In this document: positions 8,603 through 18,368 of the stretch, piece by piece
How positions within the stretch are numbered: the stretch's first letter is position 1
Layout of the letters: the number at the start of each line of letters is the position of its first letter
Assembly (NCBI RefSeq): GCF_000179595.2
Contig: NZ_JH556659.1
Coordinates: 161,456 to 225,455 of the forward strand
Direction: 5' to 3'
Source: Acetivibrio cellulolyticus CD2
Lineage (GTDB): Bacteria; Bacillota; Clostridia; Acetivibrionales; Acetivibrionaceae
Length of the DNA stretch: 64,000 nucleotides
Notes under the pieces: model-generated
What the model was told of the DNA's origin: nothing
Databases searched by the model: none
Seen by the model: only the letters and a program-made list of their open reading frames with translations
Program-made: the position numbers and the translations under genes

Positions 8603-10210
8603 TTACCTCAGTATTGTTTTAAAGTAGTTTTTGTATTCTCTTATGCCATCATTATTAGCAATGACGCGTGCAGCCTCGATTCGTTTAAAGTTATCGATAT
8701 TTATATCTTTGAAATCTATGCCATAGATTGTATTTACAACTATATGAAAGTAGTTTTTATTATATTTTCGGTAGAAGCTGTTCATTTCATTATAAATAGC
8801 TTTAAGAAACTCATTCTGGTCAATGGTGGTATTTACAAAGTAAACTTTGGTACTATCAATGCAATTAAATAAGTTTATGCCAGATGAATATACTTCTGCA
8901 ACCAAGTAAGCAACTATATTACCATTTTCAGTAACCTTATACATCTTTCTTTCAGCATAGAGGTCTTTAAGTTCATAGAGAGTTTTGATTTTATCGAGAT
9001 GTATATCTTTATTATAGCAGTAACAGCCTTTTTCTAAGTCACTTAGATTTTTGTCAGCATAATCAATAAATTCTTCAAAGTTATATAACTTTTCGACTTC
9101 ATATATGTTGCTTTTCTTAAGAGGAGTGCTGTCAGTTGTTGATGCAACAAACCATGTCAAAGTCTCAAATACAAACTTTTGAGGGTCGTTGATATAATTA
9201 ATAATATCTTGGAATAACCTTTTGTGCCAATCTAGATCTCTATCAAAATAAGCTAAGTAATATTTAAAATAATGGTGATTAAGAATGTAGTTTTGTATTG
9301 CTTTATAAATATCCATCTTGCATGGAATGTTGAGTTTTGCTTCTTTTTTAACTGCTAAGTGTTGAGCCAAAAAAGTATAATTATATAGTTTAACAATATT
9401 TGCACCTGATAGAATTTTATTGTTTTCGTCTACATATACAAAGCTTTTTGATATATGAGGAATATTGTCTATTTTACGTAAAGCTTTTATCATTTCTGGG
9501 AAATTACTTTCAAATCCCATATTCGTAAGATCTAGGTATCCGGAATTGTCAAAAAGCTCATAAATTTCGTCATCTGAGTAATCACTCATGTTGGCTAAAT
9601 GTGTATGGTTGGTTCTAAGGATATATTTGACAATTTCCATTTTATCTATCCAGTTTATATCTTTGAAATTTAAACCATATATATACATGCTGTTATTTTT
9701 TTCAATATGACGAACTTCTGCATCTAGAAAAATGGTTGTGTCATCCAAATTTATTTTAAAGTCCCGTATTAGCTCACCATTTTCTGCGATTTTTTTAGGA
9801 GCATGGAAGGCTAGACCTTTTGTATGTATATTAAGAATACGGTACTGCTGCCTGTTAATGGTGACATAAGCTTTTTCATCTTCCTCAATTGTGTGACGTT
9901 CAAGCTCTCTTTTTGTCAATAAATATAAAGTTTTTGGCCTATCGATTTTTAAAACGTTATCTACCTTTGAGAAAAAATAAAAGGCATAATCATTAAAGAT
10001 AAAGGTTATTTTTACATGTTCATTTATTAATTCAGTATCTGTTACAAATACTTCCTTACTTCTAAACTCGAGTATGGTGTCTTTTGCTTCCCCATTTTCC
10101 AAATTTACCAGGATATTTAGCTTTTTCTTTTTAGAAAGCTTTTTGAACAGCTTTTCTATATATTCACTGTTGCTAATATCTTTTATCTTCAGATCCTTTT
10201 TTTCCAACAT
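8603..10210 (-). CDS. PilZ-like c-di-GMP effector with a GNAT-like C-terminal half (uncertain)
   Basis: About 535 residues from ATG 10210. The N-terminal 200 residues read like a YcgR-type protein: a beta-rich N-domain, then a PilZ-like domain with R-E-L-E-R (the RxxxR motif) and N-I-H-T-K-G in place of the usual (D/N)xSxxG, so the third position is His rather than Ser. The C-terminal 300 residues have a mixed alpha/beta pattern; one segment (ERKMYKVTENGNIVAYLVAE) looks like the central strands of a GNAT acetyltransferase, but no acetyl-CoA motif is certain. It is transcribed ahead of the HD-GYP phosphodiesterase gene, so the pair could be a c-di-GMP receptor and its eraser. The start has an odd leader (see next entry). 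The PilZ call is moderate and the GNAT call weak. Confidence 0.6.
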   Translation of the reverse strand: MLEKKDLKIKDISNSEYIEKLFKKLSKKKKLNILVNLENGEAKDTILEFRSKEVFVTDTELINEHVKITFIFNDYAFYFFSKVDNVLKIDRPKTLYLLTKRELERHTIEEDEKAYVTINRQQYRILNIHTKGLAFHAPKKIAENGELIRDFKINLDDTTIFLDAEVRHIEKNNSMYIYGLNFKDINWIDKMEIVKYILRTNHTHLANMSDYSDDEIYELFDNSGYLDLTNMGFESNFPEMIKALRKIDNIPHISKSFVYVDENNKILSGANIVKLYNYTFLAQHLAVKKEAKLNIPCKMDIYKAIQNYILNHHYFKYYLAYFDRDLDWHKRLFQDIINYINDPQKFVFETLTWFVASTTDSTPLKKSNIYEVEKLYNFEEFIDYADKNLSDLEKGCYCYNKDIHLDKIKTLYELKDLYAERKMYKVTENGNIVAYLVAEVYSSGINLFNCIDSTKVYFVNTTIDQNEFLKAIYNEMNSFYRKYNKNYFHIVVNTIYGIDFKDINIDNFKRIEAARVIANNDGIREYKNYFKTILR

Positions 10211-10220
10211 TCTAGTTACG

Positions 10221-10247
10221 CTATTCCACCTGTGGAATAGCCCTCCT
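10221..10247 (-). promoter_or_regulatory. Hairpin between Shine-Dalgarno and start codon of the PilZ-like gene
   Basis: On the minus strand AGGAGGG (10241-10247) is followed at once by the self-complementary CTATTCCACAGGTGGAATAG (10221-10240), then 10 bases, then ATG 10210. In linear form the ribosome site is about 30 bases from ATG; with the hairpin folded it is about 10. A TTG at 10252 lies before the ribosome site and looks wrong. It could also be a dyad operator in DNA. Confidence 0.5.
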
Positions 10248-10252
10248 CTCAA

Positions 10253-10674
10253 CAGTGTTTGATTATTGAAGTCTAATAAAAGTAGTGCGTGTAAAAATGG
10301 CGTGGCATAAGAAGTATGACATTTGCTTTGAATTAATAAGCTTGAACGCCAAAATGGTAAATATATAATGCTTAAAATACATCAAGAGTTCTTAATGAGT
10401 AAAAACCAAATGTAGTATGAAATGGAGATTTTAGTATAATTTTCTCTAACTTTATTATAATCTAATTCTACATGTTACCATAATATCCTTCTTTGTTAAT
10501 TATTTTTTCTAAATTTTGAGGGTGAAATTTTGTGTTTTTTCTTGAATTGTAAACATAGCACAGTACTTTCTCTTACCAAATATGTGGAAAGTTATGGTTT
10601 GTAAAAGCATGCAAGAAATAACACATTATGTGGAATCATTATATATGTAATTAATTTGAAAAGTGGTGATAGTT
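10253..10674. other. Intergenic region before the hydrogenase operon
   Basis: About 420 A/T-rich bases between divergent genes. It should hold the promoters of the PilZ/HD-GYP pair (leftward) and of hydC-hydB-hydA (rightward). I see no convincing -35/-10 pair, no clear Rex-type dyad and no RNA structure. AAGTGGTGA at 10661-10669 is the hydC ribosome site. Confidence 0.4.
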
Positions 10675-11220
10675 ATGACAAAACCTCAGGAAATAGATGT
10701 TATGAAGCCGGTTGAGAGGGAGTTTCCAAAGGAAAAATACGATGAACTGGGAGCTTTTATTGATAACATGGAGACGACTAGAGGAGCACTTATTGAAATT
10801 CTTCACAAGGCACAGGAGATATTCGGATATCTTCCAAGGGATGTGCAGCTCTATGTAGCAAGAAAGCTGGGAATACCCGGTGCAGAGGTGTATGGCGTGG
10901 TTAGCTTTTATTCATATTTTACTACAAAGCCATCAGGAAAGCATACCATAAGTGTTTGTATGGGGACAGCCTGCTTTGTACGTGGATCGGACAAGATATT
11001 GGAAAAATTTAAGGATCGGCTTGGAATTGAGTCCAATGAAACTACTGAGGATAGCTTGTTTACAATAAAGGATGTTCGTTGTATTGGGGCTTGCGGTCTT
11101 GCACCTGTAGTGATGGTTGATGGTAAGGTTTATGGCAGGGTAAAGGAAGAAGATGTGGACAACATCATAAATGAATATCGTGGGAAGGAGACGAAAAATA
11201 TTGATAAAGTCCTTAGATGA
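10675..11220 (+). CDS. hydC: NADH-linked [FeFe]-hydrogenase, NuoE-like subunit HydC
   Basis: About 181 residues from ATG 10675; an in-frame GTG at 10663 is less likely because AAGTGGTGA overlaps it. It is a NuoE-type protein: an N-terminal helical bundle (EKYDELGAFIDNMETTRGAL, then the PRDVQLYVARKLGIP segment) and a thioredoxin-like [2Fe-2S] domain with the four ligands in C-M-G-T-A-C and C-I-G-A-C. It is the small electron-transfer subunit that, with HydB, takes electrons from NADH and passes them to HydA. Length is normal. Its end overlaps the probable hydB start by 20 bases, consistent with translational coupling. Confidence 0.93.
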   Translation: MTKPQEIDVMKPVEREFPKEKYDELGAFIDNMETTRGALIEILHKAQEIFGYLPRDVQLYVARKLGIPGAEVYGVVSFYSYFTTKPSGKHTISVCMGTACFVRGSDKILEKFKDRLGIESNETTEDSLFTIKDVRCIGACGLAPVVMVDGKVYGRVKEEDVDNIINEYRGKETKNIDKVLR

Positions 11221-12925
11221 TTTAAATCAAGTCAGGCAGCAATATTCAGACCTTTTGGCATTGAGAGAGCACCGAAGTGCGCCAGGACCCCGTATGAACA
11301 TCATGGTTTGCGGTGGTACAGGGTGTTTATCAAGCGATAGTGATAAGGTTGTAAAAAATCTGGAGCTTATTCTTAAGGCTCGAGGATATGCTGATGAAGT
11401 AAAAGTAGTCAGAACAGGCTGCTTTGGTTTTTGTGAGCAGGGTCCAATAGTCAAAATTGAGCCAGACAATGTATTTTATGTCCGTGTGAGTCCGAAGGAC
11501 GCCAAGGATATAGTGGATGAGCATGTTGCGAAGGGCAATTCAGTAGAACGGCTTCTTTTTGAAGATCCGCTGAAGAAAGAGAGGGTTCATAGCCACGAGG
11601 ATATGGCCTTTTATAAAAAGCAGGTTCGTGTTGCGCTCAGAAACTGCGGTGTAATAAATCCTGAGGATATACATGAAGCTATTGCTGTAGGTGCTTATGA
11701 AGCTATGGGGATGGCTCTTACCAAGATGTCAAGGGATGAGGTAATTGAGGTGGTAAAAAAGTCGGGGCTTCGCGGACGTGGTGGCGGTGGATTTCCAACA
11801 GGACTCAAATGGGAGATAACCAAGAAGCAGGAGGGCGCAGTTAAGTTTATTATATGCAATGCGGATGAGGGTGACCCTGGTGCATTTATGGACAGAAGCA
11901 TACTTGAGGGAGATCCTCACAGCGTAATAGAAGCAATGGCTATAGGTGCCTATGCTATAGGAGCAGACACGGGAATTGTATATATACGCGCCGAATATCC
12001 TCTTGCTGTAGCCAGATTGAATATAGCAATAAAGCAGGCCCGGGAGCTTGGCGTACTTGGAAAGAACATATTTGGTACAGATTTTAGCTTTGATGTGACT
12101 TTGAAATATGGCGCCGGCGCTTTTGTGTGTGGTGAAGAGACAGCACTTATCAACTCTTGTGAGGGTAAACGGGGTGAGCCTGATTATAAACCTCCTTATC
12201 CTGCAGAGGAGGGGTATTGGGGGCATCCTACATGTGTTAATAATGTAGAAACCTTTGCAAATATTCCAGTTATCATTACACGTGGTGCAGAATGGTTTGC
12301 ATCTATGGGGAGTGAAAAAAGTAAGGGAACAAAGGTTTTTGCTCTTGCAGGAAAGATAAACAATGTAGGCCTGGTTGAAGTACCAATGGGTATTACACTG
12401 CGTGAAATAATATATGATATTGGGGGAGGTATATCAGGAGGCAAAAGATTTAAAGCTGTACAGACGGGTGGACCCTCGGGGGGAGTTTTGACAGAAAAGG
12501 AGCTGGATACACCTATTGATTATGACAGCCTTCTGGCAGTCGGTTCAATGATGGGCTCCGGTGGAATGATTGTAATGGATGAAGACGACAACATGGTGAA
12601 TATTGCAAAATTCTATTTGGAATTTACAATGGATGAAGCTTGTGGAAGATGTGCCCCAGGCCGTATTGGTACTAAGAGGCTGTTTGAAATGCTCCATAAT
12701 ATAACCCAAGGCAAAGCCACTATGGCGGACCTGGATGCAATGAAACAGCTTGCATATCTTATAAAGGACAGCTCCTTGTGTGGATTGTGCCAGACAGCTC
12801 CGAATCCTGTAATCAGTACAATGAAGCATTTTTGGAATGAATACCTGGCTTTTGTAAAGGATGTGGACCATCCCCGGGGAGAAGGAAGATACACGCCCAA
12901 GAATAAAATCGGAATGAAATCCTAA
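11201..12925 (+). CDS. hydB: NADH-linked [FeFe]-hydrogenase, NuoF-like flavoprotein HydB (no C-terminal ferredoxin domain)
   Basis: About 574 residues. The TTG at 11201 is preferred because AAGGAGA lies 9 bases before it; ATG 11171 has no ribosome site. Order: an N-terminal thioredoxin-like [2Fe-2S] domain (CGGTGC and CFGFC), the NuoF core with the FMN/NADH loop GRGGGGFPTG and GEETALINS, an SLBB region, and the [4Fe-4S] domain with C-G-R-C-A-P-G and the last Cys in SLCGLC. It binds NADH and FMN. Unlike the longer HydB of bifurcating enzymes such as that of Thermotoga maritima, it stops soon after this cluster, and no 2x[4Fe-4S] ferredoxin tail is present. It is 19 bases upstream of hydA. Confidence 0.92.
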   Translation: MIKSLDDLNQVRQQYSDLLALREHRSAPGPRMNIMVCGGTGCLSSDSDKVVKNLELILKARGYADEVKVVRTGCFGFCEQGPIVKIEPDNVFYVRVSPKDAKDIVDEHVAKGNSVERLLFEDPLKKERVHSHEDMAFYKKQVRVALRNCGVINPEDIHEAIAVGAYEAMGMALTKMSRDEVIEVVKKSGLRGRGGGGFPTGLKWEITKKQEGAVKFIICNADEGDPGAFMDRSILEGDPHSVIEAMAIGAYAIGADTGIVYIRAEYPLAVARLNIAIKQARELGVLGKNIFGTDFSFDVTLKYGAGAFVCGEETALINSCEGKRGEPDYKPPYPAEEGYWGHPTCVNNVETFANIPVIITRGAEWFASMGSEKSKGTKVFALAGKINNVGLVEVPMGITLREIIYDIGGGISGGKRFKAVQTGGPSGGVLTEKELDTPIDYDSLLAVGSMMGSGGMIVMDEDDNMVNIAKFYLEFTMDEACGRCAPGRIGTKRLFEMLHNITQGKATMADLDAMKQLAYLIKDSSLCGLCQTAPNPVISTMKHFWNEYLAFVKDVDHPRGEGRYTPKNKIGMKS

Positions 12926-12944
12926 ACTCTAAAGAGGTGAAATA

Positions 12945-14729
12945 ATGCTAGATAGTAAGGAAAACCATGAACAAAAAAGAATACTTAATGTTCGAATAAA
13001 CGATCAGGAAATTAAAGTTCCAGAAGGAATAACTGTTCTCGAGGCTGCACATGAGGCTGGTATTAAAATACCTACATTGTGCCATTTGGATCTTCATGAC
13101 TTTCAAATGTTCAATAAAACTGCATCCTGCAGGGTTTGTATGGTTGAACTGGTAGATGCCCGAAACAACCGAAACAAGCTGGTACCTTCATGCGTAACAA
13201 GTGTACAGGATGGGATGGCTATACGTACCGATACTCTGCGTGCAATTAGAGCAAGAAGGGGAGCTGTCGAACTTCTCCTGTCCAACCATCCAAATGAGTG
13301 CTTTACATGTCCTAAAAACCGGGAATGTGAACTTCAAGCTCTGGCTGAAGAATTGAATGTAAGAAAGATCCGGTGGGAAGGCGAGAGAATGAGTTATCCG
13401 AAGGATATGTCCAGTGATGCCATAGTAAAGGATGCTAATAAATGTATTTACTGTCGAAGATGTGAGACAGGGTGCAACGAGGTTCAAACCTGCGGCATAT
13501 TGTCAGGGATCGGACGCGGGTTTAATGCTCACGTAGGGCCTTTTGCCAATATACCAATGGTGGAGTCATCCTGTACGTATTGCGGTCAATGTGTTCAGGT
13601 ATGTCCTACTGCTGCACTTACGGAAGTATACCATACAGATAAGGTATGGGAGGCACTAAACGATCCGGACAAGCATGTTATAGTGCAAACTGCTCCAGCT
13701 GTACGTGTAGCATTAGGTGAGCTTTTCGGAATGGAGGCTGGCTCTATTGTAACCGGTAAAATGGTAACTGCATTGAAGCGTATGGGATTTGATGGAGTGT
13801 TTGATACTGATTTTGGTGCAGATATTACAGTTATGGAGGAAGCATCTGAGCTTATTTACCGGATTAAGAATAAAAAAACACTTCCGATTTTAACAAATTG
13901 CTGTCCTGCCTGGGTAAAATTTATTGAGCATCAGTTCCCTGAACTGATCCATATTCCATCCACATGTAAATCACCGCATATAATGTTTGGATCTATAGCA
14001 AAAACCTACTATGCAGAGAAGAACGGGTTGGATCCCGATAATATTGTAGTGGTTTCGGTTATGCCCTGCATAGCTAAAAAAGCAGAAGCAAAACGTCCTG
14101 AGCTTACAAAGGATGCGCATAATAATGTAGATATAGTTATTACCACAAGGGAATTAGGGGCTATGATAAGGGAAGCCGGAATAGAGTTTGATAGACTGCC
14201 TGATAGTGAATTTGACCGACCCCTTGGGGAAACAACGGGTGCTTCAGTTATATTTGGTACAGCTGGAGGAGTAATCGAAGCAGTAATGAGAACTGCTTGT
14301 GAATGGCTAACAGGAGAGCCGCTTAAAAAGGTAGAGTTTGAGGAACTTAGAGGTTTGGAAGGGGTACGTAAGGCAACTGTAAAAATAGGTGATCAGGAAT
14401 TTAAAATAGGAATAGCAAGTGGACTTGGGAATGCGAGGATGATTCTTGAGGATATAAGGGATGGAAAGGCTGATTATCATGCAATTGAAATTATGGCCTG
14501 TCCGGGAGGTTGTGTTGCAGGTGGAGGACAGCCTTATCACCATGGTAATAATGAGATTATTAAAAAGCGTAGAGAAGCTATATATGAAGAGGATAAAAAT
14601 AAAAAGATCAGAAAGTCTCATGAGAATAAAGAAGTATTGGAACTTTATAAGAATTATCTGGGAGAGCCGTTTGGGGAAGATGCACATGAACTCCTCCATA
14701 CTCATTTTGAAGAAAGAGAAAGAATTTAG
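12945..14729 (+). CDS. hydA: [FeFe]-hydrogenase catalytic subunit HydA
   Basis: 594 residues. Ligand sets are complete: N-terminal [2Fe-2S] (Cys 46, 62, 65, 83), the His-Cys3 [4Fe-4S] (His115, Cys119, 122, 128), two ferredoxin-type clusters (Cys 167, 170, 173, 177 and 210, 213, 216, 220) and the H-cluster motifs. L1 is T317-N-C-C-P-A-W, L2 is M373-P-C-I-A-K with Glu381, and L3 is E515-I-M-A-C-P-G-G-C. Cys319 is the expected proton relay. L1 usually reads TSCCP, so Asn318 is unusual. The enzyme makes H2 from protons with electrons from NADH (and perhaps ferredoxin) delivered by HydBC in the cytoplasm, the normal redox outlet of fermenting clostridia. A ribosome site AAAGAGGTGA precedes the ATG. 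No maturase genes are nearby. Confidence 0.95.
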   Translation: MLDSKENHEQKRILNVRINDQEIKVPEGITVLEAAHEAGIKIPTLCHLDLHDFQMFNKTASCRVCMVELVDARNNRNKLVPSCVTSVQDGMAIRTDTLRAIRARRGAVELLLSNHPNECFTCPKNRECELQALAEELNVRKIRWEGERMSYPKDMSSDAIVKDANKCIYCRRCETGCNEVQTCGILSGIGRGFNAHVGPFANIPMVESSCTYCGQCVQVCPTAALTEVYHTDKVWEALNDPDKHVIVQTAPAVRVALGELFGMEAGSIVTGKMVTALKRMGFDGVFDTDFGADITVMEEASELIYRIKNKKTLPILTNCCPAWVKFIEHQFPELIHIPSTCKSPHIMFGSIAKTYYAEKNGLDPDNIVVVSVMPCIAKKAEAKRPELTKDAHNNVDIVITTRELGAMIREAGIEFDRLPDSEFDRPLGETTGASVIFGTAGGVIEAVMRTACEWLTGEPLKKVEFEELRGLEGVRKATVKIGDQEFKIGIASGLGNARMILEDIRDGKADYHAIEIMACPGGCVAGGGQPYHHGNNEIIKKRREAIYEEDKNKKIRKSHENKEVLELYKNYLGEPFGEDAHELLHTHFEERERI

Positions 14730-14794
14730 CAATTGGATTTAAAGGGGGCTAAATGTATTTCAAGAAACTTATAATTTAGATTTTTCCAGGGCTC

Positions 14795-14823
14795 TTTAAC
14801 TTTAGTGTATTCTTTTGTATAAT
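14795..14823 (+). promoter_or_regulatory. SigA-type promoter of the CYTH gene
   Basis: TTTAAC (14795-14800), a 17-base spacer and TATAAT (14818-14823). Transcription would begin about 14830, just before the GGAGGG ribosome site at 14833, giving a very short leader. The -10 is perfect and the -35 weak. Confidence 0.5.
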
Positions 14824-14845
14824 AAGGGCACTGGAGGGATTAATA

Positions 14846-15427
14846 GTGTTTGAAGTAGAGATAAAAGCAAAGGTTAATTGCAATGTTCTAAGTAAAATCA
14901 AAGAACGGATTAATTTATTAAATCCATCTAAATATGAGAAAGTCATATACCATGATGTCTATTATGATAATTGTTCTAACGAATATTATAGAAATGAAAA
15001 GGAACTGCGTCTAAGAAAAATCACTCAGGGTGATAACACATATACAAATGTATTTACTTTTAAAGACATGCCTTTTGATTATGCCACAAAATCAAAAAAT
15101 GAATATGAAGTGAATTTAAGTGATTTTAGCACAATGAATGATATTTTATTGAAATTAGGTTTTAATAAAGATATCGAGTTTGTTAAGGAATGTGAAAATT
15201 ATTATGTAAAATTTAATGGGAAGGATATTTCAATTACTATTGCTTATCTGCCAGACTTAAAAGAATATTTTATTGAGTTGGAAATATTGGAAGTATGTGT
15301 AGATGAAAACATTAATAATTTAAAAGAAATATTATCTGAATTACTATCCGATTTTTCAATTTCAGAGCAAAATGTGACAAGTAAATATTATACTGATAGT
15401 ATCAGGGAAAAAAGGAAGGGAGGATAA
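14846..15427 (+). CDS. CYTH-domain protein (triphosphate tunnel family)
   Basis: 193 residues, starting at GTG 14846 seven bases after GGAGGG. The N-terminus has the ExExK signature of the CYTH fold (E-V-E-I-K), followed by the DVYYD and LRLRK strands and a C-terminal E-L-E-I-L-E strand, all typical of a triphosphate tunnel enzyme. Relatives include class IV adenylate cyclase CyaB, thiamine triphosphatases and inorganic triphosphatases; residues alone do not decide which. It has its own promoter downstream of hydA and no functional tie to it is evident. Family sure, reaction not. Confidence 0.8.
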   Translation: MFEVEIKAKVNCNVLSKIKERINLLNPSKYEKVIYHDVYYDNCSNEYYRNEKELRLRKITQGDNTYTNVFTFKDMPFDYATKSKNEYEVNLSDFSTMNDILLKLGFNKDIEFVKECENYYVKFNGKDISITIAYLPDLKEYFIELEILEVCVDENINNLKEILSELLSDFSISEQNVTSKYYTDSIREKRKGG

Positions 15428-15615
15428 GTATTATTTTTTATTAGTTTTTTGATAGATTATTCCAAAAGAGTAGATAGCAATGAAAGATTATGTTATAATA
15501 AGTGAGCTAGAAAAATTAGGAGTTCATTACATAATGTTCATTAACTAATATAAAAAATGAATAGTAATTTAATCTGTATATAAATGATATTATTTTTGCT
15601 TGGGGATAGGTTTAC

Positions 15616-18201
15616 ATGAACACACAAAAACAAACATCTGAATATAATAATACTCGTGAAATCATGGCATTTAGAATTATATGTTTGCTTGGAGCGATTC
15701 TTTCTCCTCTAATTGGGGTTTTATGGCACTTTACATATTCAGGGGACGTTCCTATAGCTAGAACTAATACCTTTTTTTATTCGAGTATGTTTACTGCACT
15801 ATTTGGGAGCATATATTTTTTGTCCTTAAAAAATAATTTTATTCAAAAAAATACCTACATTTTTGCTAATATTATTTGTTACACCGCAACGTTCGTAATA
15901 CTTTATGTAGCATACATAGAGAACTACAACCAAAACATTATTTTTCTTTTATTGTTTGTATTTTTTGCTGTTGTAATGGTTTTAAGAAAGATTTCACATC
16001 TGTTAATTTATATGGGTATTGCAGGTACCCTAACAATGGTATTATTGTTTGCTGCGGATAAGCCTGGTGTTAGTAGAGGTATCGTTGCGTTGTTTATTGT
16101 TCTTTTTTATACAGTTGCTTTTATGAGTATGAAATTTAAATTATATACAAAAAAAGAACTTGAAATAAGTGAGGCACATTATAGAAGTTTGGTTGAAATA
16201 GCCCCACTCGGAATTATTATTCATAAGGATGGAGAAATTCTTTACACCAATCCGGTTTTTTTAGAGATGATGGGCTTATCAAAGGAAGATAATATTATTG
16301 GAAAACAAATAGTTGAATTAATTCATCCTGATCATAGAAATGCTGTAAAATTTGATATAGAAAAAAGATTTATACGTGAAAGACTTGATTTTGTAGAACA
16401 AAAACTTGTATTACTTGATGGGAGTAACATTGAAGTTGAAGCAGATTCCATAGAAGTAAAACATATGGGCAAATCAGTTGTTATGTGCATATTTAAAGAT
16501 ATCACTGATAGAAAGAAAACAGAAAGAATGCTTATTGAGGCTGAGTTTAGGTACCGTGGTCTTATAGAAAGTACTTTAGTTGGAGTATTTCTGTATCGGG
16601 ATAAATTTGTATATGTTAACCCTTATCTTGAGAAGCTTTTGGATTACTCAAAAGAGGAGCTATATAGCATGAGTCTTTTTGATGTTATTCATCAAGATGA
16701 CCAATATGTGATTGATCAATATAATCCGCAGTGTGCAGGGACAGATATAATAAGGCAGTTTAGAATTATAAAAAGGGATAAAACTATAATATTTGTTGAG
16801 GCACATGCAATAAATACTATTTATGACGGAAGTCCGACAACTATTGTTACACTTTTAGATATTTCTCACATTAAAAAAACTGAGGAGCAAATAAAATATA
16901 TTGCTTATCATGATTCTTTGACAGACCTTCCAAATAGATATATGTTAAATGATTATCTTGATAAGGTAATTTCATGCGGTAATCCCGACAATTCAACAAA
17001 TACGGCAGTGATTGGTGTTATGCTTGTAGACCTTGATAGATTTAAGATTATCAATGATTCTTTAGGACACAGTTTTGGGGATATTGTCCTTAAAGAAGCT
17101 GCACAAAGGCTAAAAAGTTGTGTAGGAGAGAACGATGTAGTCTTTAGATATGGCGGTGATGAATTTGTAATAGTATTGCCGGATACAGATACCAGGAAAT
17201 GTGCAGAGACTGCTAAGAGGATTACCCAATTATTTGGTCAACCTTTTATAATAAATGATCAAAAAACATTTTCTACTATAAGTGTAGGAATCAGTTTGTT
17301 TCCAGAGGATGGCAGCAATGCGGAAATGTTGATCAAGAATGCCGATGTAGCTATGTATGTTGTGAAGGATATTGGAAGAAACAATTATCAGTTTTATCAT
17401 GAAAGCTTCAATAGAGAGCTTTTGAGGAAAATGGAACTTGAGAATGGACTTAGAAAAGCGTTGGAAAATAACGAATTTGTTCTTTACTACCAACCACAGA
17501 TTGACTTGAAATCAGGAAAAGTAGTAGGTCTTGAGGCTCTTATACGCTGGTATCACCCGGAGTATGGTTTGGTGTATCCCGCAGAGTTTATCCCTCTTGC
17601 AGAGGAGACAGGTCTTATTGTGCCAATTGGGAAATGGGTACTGGAAACTGCGTGCAGACAGAATAAATCATGGCAGGATGCGGGCCTTGGTAACATACCT
17701 GTTGCAGTGAATGTCTCTGCATACCAAATACTTCATTCGGACCTTTCGTCCGTTGTAAGTGAAGTGTTGGATAAAACTAAATTGGATCCACGTTGTTTGA
17801 TATTGGAAATAACAGAAAGTATAATGCAGGATGTAGAAAAGACAGATCAAATAATTAATGTTCTTAAGTCATTTAATGTAAAAGTGGCAATTGATGATTT
17901 TGGAACAGGATATTCCTCAATTAGTCTTTTAAAGAATCATCAATTTGATATTCTAAAAATTGATCCTTCGTTTACATTTGATTTGAAAAAAGATAAGAAC
18001 TCGATAGATTTAATCAAGCTAATTATTGATTTTGCTTGCCAGCGCAGCTATTCAATTATTGCAGAAGGAATAGAAGACGAAGAACAGGCTAAAATTTTGA
18101 CAGAAAAAGGTTGCACATGGGGACAGGGGTTCTATTATAGCAAACCAATACCTGCTGGAACCATTGAGGAATTTCTAAGTGAATTGCTCCCTTGTTGCTA
18201 A
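15616..18201 (+). CDS. Membrane-bound PAS-PAS-GGDEF-EAL c-di-GMP turnover protein
   Basis: 861 residues. About six membrane segments (residues 15-175) are followed by two PAS domains (about 190-300 and 310-425). A GGDEF domain comes next, with an intact GGDEF motif near residue 513 and the preceding [18 protein letters not shown]. The EAL domain has EAL near residue 640 and the later [17 protein letters not shown] and A-E-G-I-E motifs. Both active sites look complete, so it may make and break c-di-GMP depending on the signal. The gene is monocistronic, with GGGGATAGG before ATG. With the PilZ-like and HD-GYP genes 5 kb to the left, this is the third c-di-GMP gene of the window. Confidence 0.93.
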   Translation: MNTQKQTSEYNNTREIMAFRIICLLGAILSPLIGVLWHFTYSGDVPIARTNTFFYSSMFTALFGSIYFLSLKNNFIQKNTYIFANIICYTATFVILYVAYIENYNQNIIFLLLFVFFAVVMVLRKISHLLIYMGIAGTLTMVLLFAADKPGVSRGIVALFIVLFYTVAFMSMKFKLYTKKELEISEAHYRSLVEIAPLGIIIHKDGEILYTNPVFLEMMGLSKEDNIIGKQIVELIHPDHRNAVKFDIEKRFIRERLDFVEQKLVLLDGSNIEVEADSIEVKHMGKSVVMCIFKDITDRKKTERMLIEAEFRYRGLIESTLVGVFLYRDKFVYVNPYLEKLLDYSKEELYSMSLFDVIHQDDQYVIDQYNPQCAGTDIIRQFRIIKRDKTIIFVEAHAINTIYDGSPTTIVTLLDISHIKKTEEQIKYIAYHDSLTDLPNRYMLNDYLDKVISCGNPDNSTNTAVIGVMLVDLDRFKIINDSLGHSFGDIVLKEAAQRLKSCVGENDVVFRYGGDEFVIVLPDTDTRKCAETAKRITQLFGQPFIINDQKTFSTISVGISLFPEDGSNAEMLIKNADVAMYVVKDIGRNNYQFYHESFNRELLRKMELENGLRKALENNEFVLYYQPQIDLKSGKVVGLEALIRWYHPEYGLVYPAEFIPLAEETGLIVPIGKWVLETACRQNKSWQDAGLGNIPVAVNVSAYQILHSDLSSVVSEVLDKTKLDPRCLILEITESIMQDVEKTDQIINVLKSFNVKVAIDDFGTGYSSISLLKNHQFDILKIDPSFTFDLKKDKNSIDLIKLIIDFACQRSYSIIAEGIEDEEQAKILTEKGCTWGQGFYYSKPIPAGTIEEFLSELLPCC

Positions 18202-18282
18202 GTACACCGCAGTAAAACATAGGAAATGTTTATTCAATTGACAGACAAAGAAAATATAAAAACATCAAGATAAAAAAATTAA

Positions 18283-18353
18283 GAGTGTAAACTTTTAGAA
18301 TAATACTATGGATTTAGTGTTCATCTATAATTTTATTCTAAAAGTTTACACTC
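18283..18353. terminator. Perfect 21-bp inverted repeat between convergent genes
   Basis: Arms at 18283-18303 and 18333-18353 are exact reverse complements (left arm begins GAGTGTAAACTTTTAG) around a 29-base A/T-rich loop. It lies between the ends of the GGDEF-EAL gene and the acyltransferase gene, so it probably acts as a two-way terminator or RNA stabiliser. The long loop and lack of a GC-rich stem are unusual for a terminator. Confidence 0.55.
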
Positions 18354-18368
18354 AACTATTTATTCTTC

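Noticed and set aside
15428-15615. c-di-GMP riboswitch ahead of the GGDEF-EAL gene
   Set aside because: No GEMM-type core sequences were found in this leader or elsewhere in the window.
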